Assembly: GCA_002102225.1 (NCBI GenBank)
Contig: LQPB01000066.1
Coordinates: 1 to 64,000 of the forward strand
Source of the DNA: Mycobacterium interjectum
GTDB taxonomy: Bacteria; Actinomycetota; Actinomycetes; Mycobacteriales; Mycobacteriaceae
Reading direction: 5' to 3'
Length of the DNA: 64,000 bases
The notes under the pieces were generated by a model. It had not been told where the DNA came from and ran no database searches. It saw only the letters and a program-made list of their open reading frames with translations. This document shows, one piece after another, positions 1 through 10,585 of the stretch. Numbering within the stretch: position 1 is the first letter of the stretch; every line of letters begins with the position of its first letter. Both the position numbers and the translations under genes were made by a program.

Positions 1-187
1 GGGGCGGGGGAAACCCGAACCCCGGCGGGGCCGTGGGCGCCCAGAGGCCGATCAGCGTGGCGGCCCCGAAGGCCCCCACGACCAGCCCCGCCAACCCGCT
101 GGCGACCGCGACACCGACGGGGTGCCGCTGCACGACCGACGGTGGGGTTGCCGGGGGTGTGGTGTGGGTCGGTTCCTCGACGGTCAC
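1..187 (-). CDS. N-terminus of a small membrane-anchored protein (cut by window edge)
   Basis: An open reading frame runs leftward from a GTG at 185-187 to the window edge without a stop (62 codons visible). A strong Shine-Dalgarno (GAGGAGG on the minus strand) lies a few bases upstream of the GTG. The first ~25 residues are Thr/Pro-rich and probably cytoplasmic. They are followed by one hydrophobic segment of about 25 residues (GVAVASGLAGLVVGAFGAATL...) and then a Pro/Gly-rich stretch. This looks like a signal anchor with an exported domain outside the window. The family cannot be named from this fragment. It is transcribed away from the paired repeats at 235-290, which lie where its operator would be. 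Confidence 0.6.
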   Translation of the reverse strand, partial: MTVEEPTHTTPPATPPSVVQRHPVGVAVASGLAGLVVGAFGAATLIGLWAPTAPPGFGFPPP

Positions 188-234
188 TGTGCCTCCTCGT
201 TGCTGTGTTGGTGGCAGCGACGTTAGGAAGCGAA

Positions 235-290
235 GCTGAAATCAACCTGAAGTCGGCCGATGATGCCGCACGTCTTCAGGTTCGCTTCAG
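235..290. promoter_or_regulatory. Inverted pair of TTCAG-N6-TTCAG direct repeats (candidate operator)
   Basis: The plus strand at 274-290 reads CTTCAGGTTCGCTTCAG. The minus strand at 252-235 reads CTTCAGGTTGATTTCAGC. Each arm contains TTCAG twice at 11-bp spacing, and the arms face each other across 21 bp (14 of 17 positions match). Direct repeats at about one helical turn are typical of sites for OmpR/PhoB-type response regulators. The element sits about 48 bp upstream of the leftward GTG at 187 and just beyond the 3' end of the VTT-domain gene. The regulator is not identified. Confidence 0.4.
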
Positions 291-331
291 AAAGGGATCG
301 CGACGGGTGGCCCGAGCCGAGCGGGGAGCAG

Positions 332-1105
332 TTAGCTGACGGCCGCGGGCTCCGGGGTGGGCGCCTCGCCCCGCGGCGCGCTCTGTGTCGAGCGGTGGTG
401 GTGCCGGCGGTGCTGGCGGATCTCGTAAACCAGCCCGGTCACCCCGAGGCCGCCCGTGCACAGCGACACCAGGAACAGCAGCGGGCTGGGGTGACCGGCG
501 AGCGCGTCGCCCAGGATCACCACCGCGGCGGTGCCCGGCAGCAACCCGGCGATGGTGGCGAACGTATAGGGCGCCACCCGCACGGTCGACGCGCCGGCGG
601 CGTAATTGATCACCGAAAACGGCACGGCGGGGATCAGCCGCAGCGACAGGATGGCCAGCCAGCCGCGTTGGCGCAGGCGTTCGTCGACGGTGTCGATCGA
701 TCGGTGGCGGACCAGTCGGTTCAGCTGCCAGCCGGCCGCGCGCACCAGCAGCAACGCCAGCACCGCGCTGGCGGTGCTGGCGACCACCGCTATCGCGACT
801 CCCAGCAGCGGGCCGAAGAGCAGCCCGGCGGCCAGGGTGAACGCGGTGCGGGGAACCGGCACCACCGTGGCCACCACGTGCGCGCCCAGGAACGCCAGCG
901 GGAACCAGGGGCCCACCGATTCCGCCCAGTCCCGCATCTGCAGCGGTGTCGGCAGGGGAAGCCAGGTCGCCGCCACGATCAGCGCTGTGATCCCGACCAC
1001 TGTCGCCACAGCGCGCGGCCGGGAGAGCTGACGCGCCCCCGCGCCGATCGCGGCGCGGAGATCACGCAGTCTGGCGTTGATTTTGCAGGTGGCGGAAGCC
1101 GTCAC
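332..1105 (-). CDS. VTT-domain (TVP38/TMEM64, DedA-superfamily) membrane protein, Rv1491c-like
   Basis: Integral membrane protein of about 257 residues with several hydrophobic segments. The VTT-domain signature RLIPAVPFSVINYAAG is present near the middle, and an earlier re-entrant-like segment (PVPRTAFTLAAGLLFGPLLG) is typical of the family. The C-terminus is His/Arg-rich and cytoplasmic. DedA/VTT proteins are linked to lipid scrambling or membrane homeostasis; the substrate is unknown here. I chose GTG 1105 because it gives a length close to the Mtb protein (about 252 aa). The frame stays open to 1219, but the extra residues are polar and overlap the mutA promoter region. It is divergent from mutA, matching Mtb synteny. 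Confidence 0.75.
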   Translation of the reverse strand: MTASATCKINARLRDLRAAIGAGARQLSRPRAVATVVGITALIVAATWLPLPTPLQMRDWAESVGPWFPLAFLGAHVVATVVPVPRTAFTLAAGLLFGPLLGVAIAVVASTASAVLALLLVRAAGWQLNRLVRHRSIDTVDERLRQRGWLAILSLRLIPAVPFSVINYAAGASTVRVAPYTFATIAGLLPGTAAVVILGDALAGHPSPLLFLVSLCTGGLGVTGLVYEIRQHRRHHHRSTQSAPRGEAPTPEPAAVS

Positions 1106-1274
1106 GCCTGTCAAGGGTACGGGCCGGCGGTGAATAATTCCTTTCCCGTCACTGGCGTTTCGGAGGCGGGCCGTCCCGATTGCCGGCCCGCGCGGTTTTT
1201 TGCCGGGAGCCCCGATCAATTAGCCTCATTAGTACGTGGCAGAGCCCCATTTGCTGGCAAAAAGGGAGCAATCG

Positions 1275-3116
1275 GTGTCCATTGATGTACCCGAGCTCGC
1301 CGACCTAGAACAGGTTCGCGGGCGTTGGCGCAGTGCGGTCGCTGGCGTGCTGTCCAAGAGCACCCGCAAGGATCCCGACCAGCTGGGGGACGAGCCCGAG
1401 CGGCTGCTTCAGACCCCGACGTATGACGGCATCGCCATCCGGGCCCTCTACACCGCGCTCGACGAACTGCCCGAACCGCCGCTGCCCGGCGAGTGGCCCT
1501 ACGTGCGTGGCGGCGACGCGCTGCGCGACGTCAACGCGGGCTGGAAGGTGGCCGAGGCGTTCCCCGTTCCCGGCGATGACGGCAACGCCGCGGTGCTGGC
1601 CGCCCTCACCGACGGGGTCAGCGCGCTGCGGATCCGGGTGGGCCGCTCCGGGGTGGCGCCCGCGGAGCTCGCGCAGCTGCTCGCGGGGGTGTACCTCGAC
1701 CTGGTGCCCGTCATCCTCGACGCCGGCGCCGCCTACGCCGAGGCCGGTGACGCCCTGCTGGCGCTGGTCGGCGAGCTGGGTCCGGAGCGGCGCCCCGCGG
1801 TGTCCATCGACCTGGGCGCCGACCCGCTGACCGCAACGCTCAGCGGCCGGGAGCCCCCGTCAACGGAGCAAGTGGTCGCCGTGGCGACCCGCGCGGCCGC
1901 GGGCAGCGGCGTGCGGGCGATCACGGTCGACGGGCCGTCCTTCCACAACCTGGGCGCCAACGCGACGTGGGAGCTGGCCGGCGCCATCGCGGCCGCGGTG
2001 GCCTACCTGCGGTTGCTCACCGACGCCGGGCTGCCCGTCGCACAAGCCTTGCGGCAGATCAGCTTCCGGTTGGCCGCCGACGACGACCAGTTCCTGACGA
2101 TCGCCAAGCTGCGCGCCGCGCGCCGGCTGTGGGCCCGGGTCGCCGAGGTCGTCGGCGACCCCGGGGGCGGCGCCGCGGTCGTCCACGCAGAGACGTCCAT
2201 GCCGATGATGACCCAGCGCGACCCGTGGGTGAACATGCTCCGCGGCACGGTTGCCGCGTTCGGCGCAGGGGTCGGCGGCGCCGACACCGTGCTGGTGCTC
2301 CCGTTCGACGCGGCCATCGCGGGCGGCTTTCCCGGTGTCTCGAACGGCTTCTCGCGGCGCATCGCGCGCAACACCCAGCTGCTGCTGTTGGAGGAGTCGC
2401 ACGTCGGGCAGGTGCGCGACCCCGCCGGCGGGTCGTGGTTCGTCGAGGACCTCACCGAGCAGCTCGCCCAACGGGCGTGGCAGCAGTTCCAGGAGATCGA
2501 GGCTCGCGGCGGGTTCGCCGACGCCCGCGGCTACGTCGCCCAGCAGATCGCGGGCATCGCCGAACGGCGCGCCGACGACATCGCGCACCGGCGCACCGCG
2601 ATCACCGGCGTGAACGAATACCCGAACCTGGAGGAACCGCCCCTGAAGCAGGGGGGTTCGGCGGCCGAAATCCGGCGCTACGCGGCGGATTTCGAGGCGC
2701 TGCGGGACCGGTCCGACGCCTACCTGGCCCGCACCGGCTCGCGGCCGAAGGCGCTGCTGCTGCCGCTGGGGCCCTTGGCCGAGCACAACATCCGGACGAC
2801 GTTCGCGGCCAACCTGCTCGCCTCGGGCGGCATCGAGGCGATCAACCCCGGGCCGGTCGACGCCGCCGGGATCGCGGCGGCCGTGACGGCGGCCGGGTCG
2901 CCGGCCGTGGCCGTCATCTGCGGCACCGACAAGCGCTATCACGACGAGGCCGCGGGCGCCGTCGAGGCCGCCCGCGGCGCCGGTGTCACGACCGTCTGCC
3001 TGGCCGGTCCCGAGCGGGCGCTGGGGGACGCCCAGCACCGCCCGGATGAGTTTCTGACCGCGAAAATCAATGCGGTGCAAGCCTTGTCGGACCTGCTCAC
3101 GCGATTGGGGGCATAG
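1275..3116 (+). CDS. mutA: Methylmalonyl-CoA mutase small (beta) subunit MutA
   Basis: 613-residue small subunit of the adenosylcobalamin-dependent heterodimer that interconverts (R)-methylmalonyl-CoA and succinyl-CoA. The N-terminal ~450 residues form the mutase TIM-barrel homologue (IARNTQLLLLEESHVGQVRDP is split here as IARNTQLLLLEES and DPAGGSWFVE). The C-terminal ~130 residues are a B12-domain relic that lacks the DxHxxG cobalamin motif, as expected for MutA. I chose GTG 1275 because AAAGGGAG (1261-1268) sits 6 nt upstream and the protein then begins as the Mtb protein does; ATG 1236 has no such signal. The stop is 5 nt from mutB, so the two are co-translated. Confidence 0.93.
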   Translation: MSIDVPELADLEQVRGRWRSAVAGVLSKSTRKDPDQLGDEPERLLQTPTYDGIAIRALYTALDELPEPPLPGEWPYVRGGDALRDVNAGWKVAEAFPVPGDDGNAAVLAALTDGVSALRIRVGRSGVAPAELAQLLAGVYLDLVPVILDAGAAYAEAGDALLALVGELGPERRPAVSIDLGADPLTATLSGREPPSTEQVVAVATRAAAGSGVRAITVDGPSFHNLGANATWELAGAIAAAVAYLRLLTDAGLPVAQALRQISFRLAADDDQFLTIAKLRAARRLWARVAEVVGDPGGGAAVVHAETSMPMMTQRDPWVNMLRGTVAAFGAGVGGADTVLVLPFDAAIAGGFPGVSNGFSRRIARNTQLLLLEESHVGQVRDPAGGSWFVEDLTEQLAQRAWQQFQEIEARGGFADARGYVAQQIAGIAERRADDIAHRRTAITGVNEYPNLEEPPLKQGGSAAEIRRYAADFEALRDRSDAYLARTGSRPKALLLPLGPLAEHNIRTTFAANLLASGGIEAINPGPVDAAGIAAAVTAAGSPAVAVICGTDKRYHDEAAGAVEAARGAGVTTVCLAGPERALGDAQHRPDEFLTAKINAVQALSDLLTRLGA

Positions 3117-3121
3117 CCGCT

Positions 3122-5377
<2,256 letters not shown>

Positions 5378-5399
5378 CGCCACCAATGCTTCCCGCGAA

Positions 5400-5447
5400 C
5401 GTGACGTCATGGCGAGAATCGGTCCGTTTTTTCGCCGTGACGTCACG
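5400..5447. terminator. Long inverted repeat after mutB containing two TGACGTCA palindromes
   Basis: Arms 5400-5415 (CGTGACGTCATGGCGA) and 5432-5447 (TCGCCGTGACGTCACG) pair at 15 of 16 positions around a 16-nt loop. Each arm itself carries the 8-bp palindrome TGACGTCA (5402-5409 and 5438-5445). The element starts 22 nt after the mutB stop, so it could fold into a terminator- or processing-type hairpin, or present two protein sites 36 bp apart. It occupies the gap where Mtb carries mazEF4. Its presence argues that meaB starts downstream at 5463 rather than at 5361 or 5409. Confidence 0.5.
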
Positions 5448-5462
5448 CTCGGCGCGTGCCAT

Positions 5463-6440
5463 ATGAAGGACTCCATCGAGGATCTGGCCAAGGCCGTTTC
5501 TGGCGGCGACCGCGCGGCGCTGCCGCGGGCCATCACGCTGCTGGAATCCACCCGGGCTGACCACCACGAAAAGGCCCAACGACTGCTGCTGGAGCTGATG
5601 CCCCACGCGGGCAACGCGCACCGCGTCGGCATCACCGGGGTTCCCGGGGTGGGGAAGTCCACCAGCATCGAGGCGCTCGGGATGCACCTGATCGAGCGGG
5701 GCCACCGGGTGGCGGTGCTGGCCGTCGACCCGTCGTCGACCCGCACCGGCGGCTCGATCCTCGGCGACAAGACCCGGATGGCGCGGCTGGCGGTGCACCC
5801 GGAGGCCTACATCCGCCCGTCGCCGACGTCGGGCACGCTGGGCGGGGTGGCCAAGGCGACGCGGGAAACCATCGTGCTGCTGGAGGCCGCCGGGTTCGAC
5901 GTCATCCTCGTCGAGACGGTCGGCGTGGGCCAGTCCGAGGTGGCCGTGGCAAACATGGTGGACACCTTCGTGCTGTTGACCCTGGCACGCAGCGGCGACC
6001 AGCTGCAGGGCATCAAGAAGGGCGCGCTGGAGCTCGCCGACATCGTGGTGGTCAACAAGGCCGACGGCGAGCACCTGGGCGAGGCGCGCAAGGCCGCGCG
6101 GGAGCTGTCCGCGGCGATCAGGCTGATCCATCCGGGCGAAATACTTTGGCGGCCACCGGTTCTCATCATGAGCGCGACGGAGGGAACCGGCCTGGCCGAG
6201 CTGTGGGAGACGATCGAGCGCCACCGCAAGGTGCTCGCCGACGCCGGGGAACTCGACGAGCGACGGCGGGCCCAGCAGGTCGACTGGACCTGGCAGATGG
6301 TCCGCGACGCCGTCCTGGACCGGGCGCTGTCCAACCCGGCGGTGCGCAAAATCCGCGCCGACGTGGAACGCCAAGTCAAGGCGGGGGAGCTGACCCCGGC
6401 GCTGGCGGCCCAGCAAATACTTCAGGCCGCGTCTTCCTAA
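5463..6440 (+). CDS. meaB: Methylmalonyl-CoA mutase-associated GTPase MeaB (ArgK family)
   Basis: G3E-family P-loop GTPase of 325 residues that loads and protects the cobalamin cofactor of MutAB. Walker A is GVPGVGKST (residues 59-67). The base-recognition motif appears as VVNKADG, and ETVGVGQSE carries the G3 region. The C-terminal ~60 residues (WTWQMVRDAVLDRAL) form the usual helical dimerisation arm. The ATG at 5463 gives the start closest to the Mtb protein; the frame remains open back to 5361, overlapping mutB, but that segment contains the inverted repeat. The Shine-Dalgarno is weak, so coupling to mutAB is likely. Confidence 0.92.
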   Translation: MKDSIEDLAKAVSGGDRAALPRAITLLESTRADHHEKAQRLLLELMPHAGNAHRVGITGVPGVGKSTSIEALGMHLIERGHRVAVLAVDPSSTRTGGSILGDKTRMARLAVHPEAYIRPSPTSGTLGGVAKATRETIVLLEAAGFDVILVETVGVGQSEVAVANMVDTFVLLTLARSGDQLQGIKKGALELADIVVVNKADGEHLGEARKAARELSAAIRLIHPGEILWRPPVLIMSATEGTGLAELWETIERHRKVLADAGELDERRRAQQVDWTWQMVRDAVLDRALSNPAVRKIRADVERQVKAGELTPALAAQQILQAASS

Positions 6441-6504
6441 CGGAAAGGTAAATTAGCCGCGGTTTCCCCTACGGACAGTATGGAATCCAAGTAAATTCAA
6501 TACT

Positions 6505-7791
6505 GTGACAATGGAGTCTCGGGTCGCTCGCCGCGCGGTCCCCGTCCACGATGGCCCTGACGCAGGCCATCGCGTGTCCGGTGCGGCGGACCCACATTTC
6601 GCCTGCGTCGTCCGGAGTTTCTCCACGATGTTCCCGGCCCGCCGATTCGGTGGCGGGGCGCTGGCCGTCTACGTCGACGGTCAACCCGCCGTTGACGTGT
6701 GGTCCGGCTGGGAGGACCGGGGCGGTCACGTGCCGTGGTCGGCCGACACCGCCCCGATGGTGTTCTCGGCAACCAAGGGCATGGCCGCCACCGTCATCCA
6801 CCGGCTCGCCGATCGCGGGCTCATCGACTACGAGGCCCCCGTGGCCGAGTACTGGCCGGAGTTCGGCGCCAACGGCAAGGCCGAACTCACGGTGCGGCAG
6901 GTGATGCGGCACCACGCCGGGCTGTCGGGCCTGCGCGGCGCCACCCAGGAAGACCTGCTGGACCACACCCTGATGGAAGAGCGGCTGGCGGCCGCGTCGC
7001 CGGGACGCCTGCTGGGCAAATCCGCCTATCACGCCCTGACGTTCGGCTGGCTGATGTCCGGGCTCGCCCGGGGCGTGACCGGCAAGGGCATGCGCGCGCT
7101 GATCCGCGAGGAGCTCGCCGAGCCATTGGGTACCGACGGGATGCACCTGGGCCGGCCGCCGGCCGAGTCCCCGACGCGGGCCGCGCAGATCATCATGCCG
7201 CAGAACCTCGTCGCCAACCCCGTGGTCAGCTACGTGACGCGCAGGGTCGCCCACGAGCTGTCCGGTGGGTGGCGGTCCATGTACTTCCCGGGCGTCATCG
7301 CCGCCGCGCAGGGTGAGATCCCGTTGCTGGACGCCGAGATCCCGGCGGCCAACGGCGTGGTGACGGCCCGCGCGCTCGCGCGGATGTACGGGGCGATCGC
7401 CAACGGCGGCGAGATCGACGGCACCCGATTCCTGTCCCGCGAGCTGGTCGCCGGGCTGACCGGTCGGCGGAGCCTGCGGCCGGACCGGAACCTGTTCGTG
7501 CCGTTGGCTTTCCACCTGGGGTATCACAGCCTGCCGATCGGCAACGTGATGCCGGGCTTCGGGCACGTCGGGCTGGGCGGTTCGGTCGGTTGGGCCAACC
7601 CCGCGGAGGGGGTGGCGTTCGCGCTGGTGCACAACCGGCTGCTGACACCGTTCGTGATGACCGATCACGCCGCGTTCGTCGCGATCTACAAGCTGATCCG
7701 CGACGCCGCCGCGAAGGTGCGCAAGCGCGGTCTGCAGCCGGTGACCGAATTCGGGGCGCCGTTCTCGGAGCCTGGAGCCGTCGCCGGCTAG
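6505..7791 (+). CDS. lipL: LipL-like serine esterase of the class C beta-lactamase fold
   Basis: 428-residue protein of the beta-lactamase/DD-peptidase-fold esterases (family VIII type). The nucleophile motif SATK (S88-x-x-K91) is clear. Y175 in SAYHALTFGW is placed where family members have the second-motif Tyr. A GHVGLGG segment near the C-terminus corresponds to the third motif. No signal peptide is visible. Mtb LipL (Rv1497) occupies the same position after meaB, and long stretches recall it. It probably hydrolyses short- or medium-chain acyl esters; no physiological substrate can be read from the sequence. A 64-bp gap separates it from meaB. The Shine-Dalgarno is weak, so the start is moderately certain. 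Confidence 0.88.
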   Translation: MTMESRVARRAVPVHDGPDAGHRVSGAADPHFACVVRSFSTMFPARRFGGGALAVYVDGQPAVDVWSGWEDRGGHVPWSADTAPMVFSATKGMAATVIHRLADRGLIDYEAPVAEYWPEFGANGKAELTVRQVMRHHAGLSGLRGATQEDLLDHTLMEERLAAASPGRLLGKSAYHALTFGWLMSGLARGVTGKGMRALIREELAEPLGTDGMHLGRPPAESPTRAAQIIMPQNLVANPVVSYVTRRVAHELSGGWRSMYFPGVIAAAQGEIPLLDAEIPAANGVVTARALARMYGAIANGGEIDGTRFLSRELVAGLTGRRSLRPDRNLFVPLAFHLGYHSLPIGNVMPGFGHVGLGGSVGWANPAEGVAFALVHNRLLTPFVMTDHAAFVAIYKLIRDAAAKVRKRGLQPVTEFGAPFSEPGAVAG

Positions 7792-8207
7792 AGCTGTTGG
7801 CCTAAGAGCTGCGTTGGAGGCGCCCGCGGCACGGACGCCATAGAGAATGCTAAAAAGCCAACTTTCTTGTCGAAAACTATTATTCTCGAATCGGAACAGG
7901 CTCACAGCGAAGATGGGGTGGCGCACCTTGGGCGGGCTGGGAGCTGGAAGGTTAAGGGCACGACGCGCTTCGGCGAAAGGGGTTCATTACCAACGTTTTC
8001 GGTCGCGGGGATCCGCCGACCGCTGCCCCGCAGACTTAAATCTGTCGCCGTTCGGACAATCCGAGCTTGCTGGCTCAGCGCGGCAACCTATGTTTTGCGC
8101 CGATGCGGTCTGAGGGTCCTTTCTAATCCACCATAATCCGTTGGCGCACTCGGGCGACTTCGCGTAATGCGTCAAATCTTGCGCTACAACGATCGGGCAA
8201 ACAACAT
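7792..8207. other. AT-richer intergenic junction between core genes and sugar island
   Basis: This 416-bp stretch has no convincing gene. Short frames on both strands lack a start signal or recognisable protein. Around 7845-7900 the sequence is markedly AT-richer than the flanks (TAAAAAG and TTATTCT runs), as is the methyltransferase gene that follows. It marks the left edge of the variable sugar-gene island, and Mtb also has non-conserved genes (Rv1498c and following) at this point. It probably carries the promoter for the gene at 8208, but I cannot fix -35 and -10 elements. Confidence 0.5.
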
Positions 8208-9059
8208 ATGACTCCGAAATTCACTGACCAGCTGCAATTCACTCATCACAACATTCGTCTCGATGATGGAACGTTCACTAAACCCGAATCGAAGCTGTCG
8301 ATGGCGGACTATCCGTATTGCATATCGGCGCGCAACATCCTGGAGGCAGTCTTTCCCGGGGATAAAACTCAACTGCGCTTGGTTGATATTGGCTGCCTAG
8401 AGGGCGGATACGCGGTTGAGTTCGCGCGCATGGGATTTCAGGTCCTCGGCCTCGAGGTACGCGAGCTAAATATTGCAGCTTGCAACTATGTTAAGTCGAA
8501 GACGGACCTGTCTAATCTGGACTTCGTCCAGGACAACGCCTTGAATATCGCTGATCACGGTGTTTTCGACGCGGTGTTTTGCAGCGGATTGCTTTATCAT
8601 CTTGAGTATCCAATGCAATATCTAAAGACGCTTTCCTCGGTCACCCGAAAGCTATTGATCTTGCAAACACAATTTTCGATCATCCGCCCTATCGACACCA
8701 GACTTCGATTGAGTACGAGCTTGCGACAGGCGTGGGATAGATTGCTTCTCAAACGCGAACCGGTGAATTTTCTGCTGTCGGCGCCGGCTGAACACGACGG
8801 GGTTCCTGGCCGATGGTTTACCGAATTCAAGGATGAGCGGTCATTCAGTCGGCGCGAAACCTCGCGGTGGGCTTCTTGGGACAATCGCCGGTCTTTCTGG
8901 GTTCAACGTGAGCATCTGCTCCAAGGGGTCAAAGACGTTGGATTTGACGTTGTGCTGGAGCAATATGACCATCTCGAGCCAAGCATTGCTGAATCGTTAC
9001 TAGGTGGTTCCTATTCCGCACAGCTTCGGGGGATGTTTATCGGCATCAAGACGCGCTGA
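8208..9059 (+). CDS. Class I SAM-dependent methyltransferase of the sugar island
   Basis: 283-residue Rossmann methyltransferase. Motif I is VDIGCLEGGYAV (59-70), an acidic strand-2 end follows (VLGLEVRE), and SGLLYHLEYP is the post-II/III region of class I enzymes. No membrane segment is seen. Codon choice is less GC-biased than in neighbours (many AT-ending codons), suggesting acquisition from another source. It lies alone, 272 bp before the nucleotide-sugar dehydrogenase. Given its neighbours it probably O-methylates a sugar of the surface glycolipid, but the acceptor is unknown. The ATG lacks an obvious Shine-Dalgarno. Confidence 0.75.
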   Translation: MTPKFTDQLQFTHHNIRLDDGTFTKPESKLSMADYPYCISARNILEAVFPGDKTQLRLVDIGCLEGGYAVEFARMGFQVLGLEVRELNIAACNYVKSKTDLSNLDFVQDNALNIADHGVFDAVFCSGLLYHLEYPMQYLKTLSSVTRKLLILQTQFSIIRPIDTRLRLSTSLRQAWDRLLLKREPVNFLLSAPAEHDGVPGRWFTEFKDERSFSRRETSRWASWDNRRSFWVQREHLLQGVKDVGFDVVLEQYDHLEPSIAESLLGGSYSAQLRGMFIGIKTR

Positions 9060-9331
9060 GCCAGGGTTGCCGGCAACCACACCGCATTGCGACGAGACGA
9101 CCCGCGCCGTGCGAGGGCAAGGTATGCGTCGTCGGTCTTGCACTTTCTGATCACGCCGACTAATAGAGGGTTTCGACGACCTTTCCGATCTGGGCGGGTT
9201 TGCTGAAAACGCCTATGTTCGGATACTCCAGCTCGTAGGCTTCACCGCAAAGGAGCCATGAACGTCGAAGGCAGCAGGCATCGGGCTGAAGCTGTCGGAA
9301 GATGGGGAAGAGTCGGGAGGCGGCGGTTCAC
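9060..9331. other. Intergenic region with palindromic hairpin after methyltransferase
   Basis: A perfect 14-bp palindrome, GGTTGCCGGCAACC (9065-9078), begins 6 bp after the preceding stop. It could act as a U-less terminator hairpin of the kind common in mycobacteria. The rest (about 250 bp) holds no gene I can support. It should contain the promoter for the four-gene block 9332-14722, but no consensus elements stand out. Confidence 0.4.
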
Positions 9332-10585
9332 ATGCAGACTCAATCCGATAAGCGCATCTGCATCATCGGCGGTGCCGGACACGTCGGGCTTCCCCTGGCG
9401 CTGGTGCTCGCGGACGTGGGATTCAACGTCGACATCCTGGACACCAACGCAACCGCGTTGAAGACGATCATGGCCGGCCGGATGCCCTTCGTGGAGAACG
9501 GCGCCCAGGATCTGCTCAAGCGGTTGTTGCCGACTGGGCGCATCTCGGCGACCACCGATTCGTGGGCGGTCAGGAATTCCGACATCGTGATCTGCGTCGT
9601 GGGCACGCCGGTGGACGAATACCTGACACCGCAGGCGCACACCTTCTTTCGCATCATCGACGAGATCCATCCGTACTTCCACGACGGGCAGACGCTCGTG
9701 CTCAGAAGCACCGTCTACCCCGGGCTGAGCCAGCGCGTCCACGACATGTTCGCCGAGCGGGGGATCGGCGTCCACGTCACCTTCTGCCCGGAGCGCATCG
9801 CGCAGGGCCACTCGATTCGAGAGCTGCGGATGATTCCGCAGATCATCAGCGGCTTCGACGCCGAAGGGCGCCGGATCGTGCGCGAGCTGTTCTCGCAGAT
9901 CACCAGCGAGATCATCGAGGTCGAGCCGCAGGAGGCCGAGCTGGCCAAGCTGTTCTGCAACGCGTACCGCTATATCCAGTTCGCGGTGGCCAACCAGTTC
10001 TACCTGCTCAGCCGCGAGGCCGGGCTCGACTTCGACCGGGTGCACCACGCGGCCACCTACAAGAACGCCCGGGTCGACAGCCTGCCCCGGGCCGGGCTGG
10101 CGGCGGGCCCCTGCCTGCTGAAGGACACCATGCAGCTCGCGGCGTTCAGCAACAACAATTTCATGCTGGGGCACGCGGCCATGCTGATCAACGAGGGCCA
10201 GCCGCAGTTCATCGTCAACATGCTCAAGCGCCGGGTTGACCTGCGCGACAAGACCGTTGGCCTTCTCGGTATGACGTTCAAGGCGGACTGCGATGACACG
10301 CGCGACTCGCTGAGCTTCAAGCTCCGGCACCTGCTCATGCTGGAGGCCAAGAAAGTGATGCTGCACGACCCGTTCCTGGACGGCCCGGACTACTTCGCGC
10401 TCGACGCCGTTCTGGGCCGTGCCGATGTGATCGTCATCGGCGTGCCGCACTCGATCTACCGCGGCCTGCAGATTCCGCCGGACAAGATCGTCGAGGACGT
10501 CTGGGGCTGCCTGGACGTCAGCGAACCGGAGCCCCACGCGCCGAGCGGGGCCGCCATGGCAAGCACGGGAACCCCGGCCCGGTGA
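9332..10585 (+). CDS. Nucleotide-sugar 6-dehydrogenase (UDP-glucose/UDP-ManNAc dehydrogenase family)
   Basis: 417-residue NAD-dependent enzyme that oxidises the C6 hydroxyl of a nucleotide sugar to a carboxylate. The N-terminal Rossmann motif is IIGGAGHVGLPLAL. FCPERIAQG matches the family SPER motif, AKLFCNAYRY the active-site Lys helix, and GPCLLKD contains the catalytic Cys (C261). A C-terminal UDP-binding domain (GLLGMTFKADCDDTRDS) completes the architecture. The SPER-like motif leans toward the UDP-ManNAc type, but UDP-glucose cannot be excluded. I chose ATG 9332 because the Rossmann strand follows shortly; an ATG at 9302 is in frame. The stop overlaps the next start (GTGA, 10582-10585), so the two are coupled. 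M. marinum LOS loci also carry such a dehydrogenase. Confidence 0.88.
   Translation: MQTQSDKRICIIGGAGHVGLPLALVLADVGFNVDILDTNATALKTIMAGRMPFVENGAQDLLKRLLPTGRISATTDSWAVRNSDIVICVVGTPVDEYLTPQAHTFFRIIDEIHPYFHDGQTLVLRSTVYPGLSQRVHDMFAERGIGVHVTFCPERIAQGHSIRELRMIPQIISGFDAEGRRIVRELFSQITSEIIEVEPQEAELAKLFCNAYRYIQFAVANQFYLLSREAGLDFDRVHHAATYKNARVDSLPRAGLAAGPCLLKDTMQLAAFSNNNFMLGHAAMLINEGQPQFIVNMLKRRVDLRDKTVGLLGMTFKADCDDTRDSLSFKLRHLLMLEAKKVMLHDPFLDGPDYFALDAVLGRADVIVIGVPHSIYRGLQIPPDKIVEDVWGCLDVSEPEPHAPSGAAMASTGTPAR

Noticed and set aside
7847..8136. Two overlapping short frames (88-89 codons)
   Set aside because: Overlapping frames, no ribosome site, no family resemblance; composition is that of non-coding AT-richer DNA.
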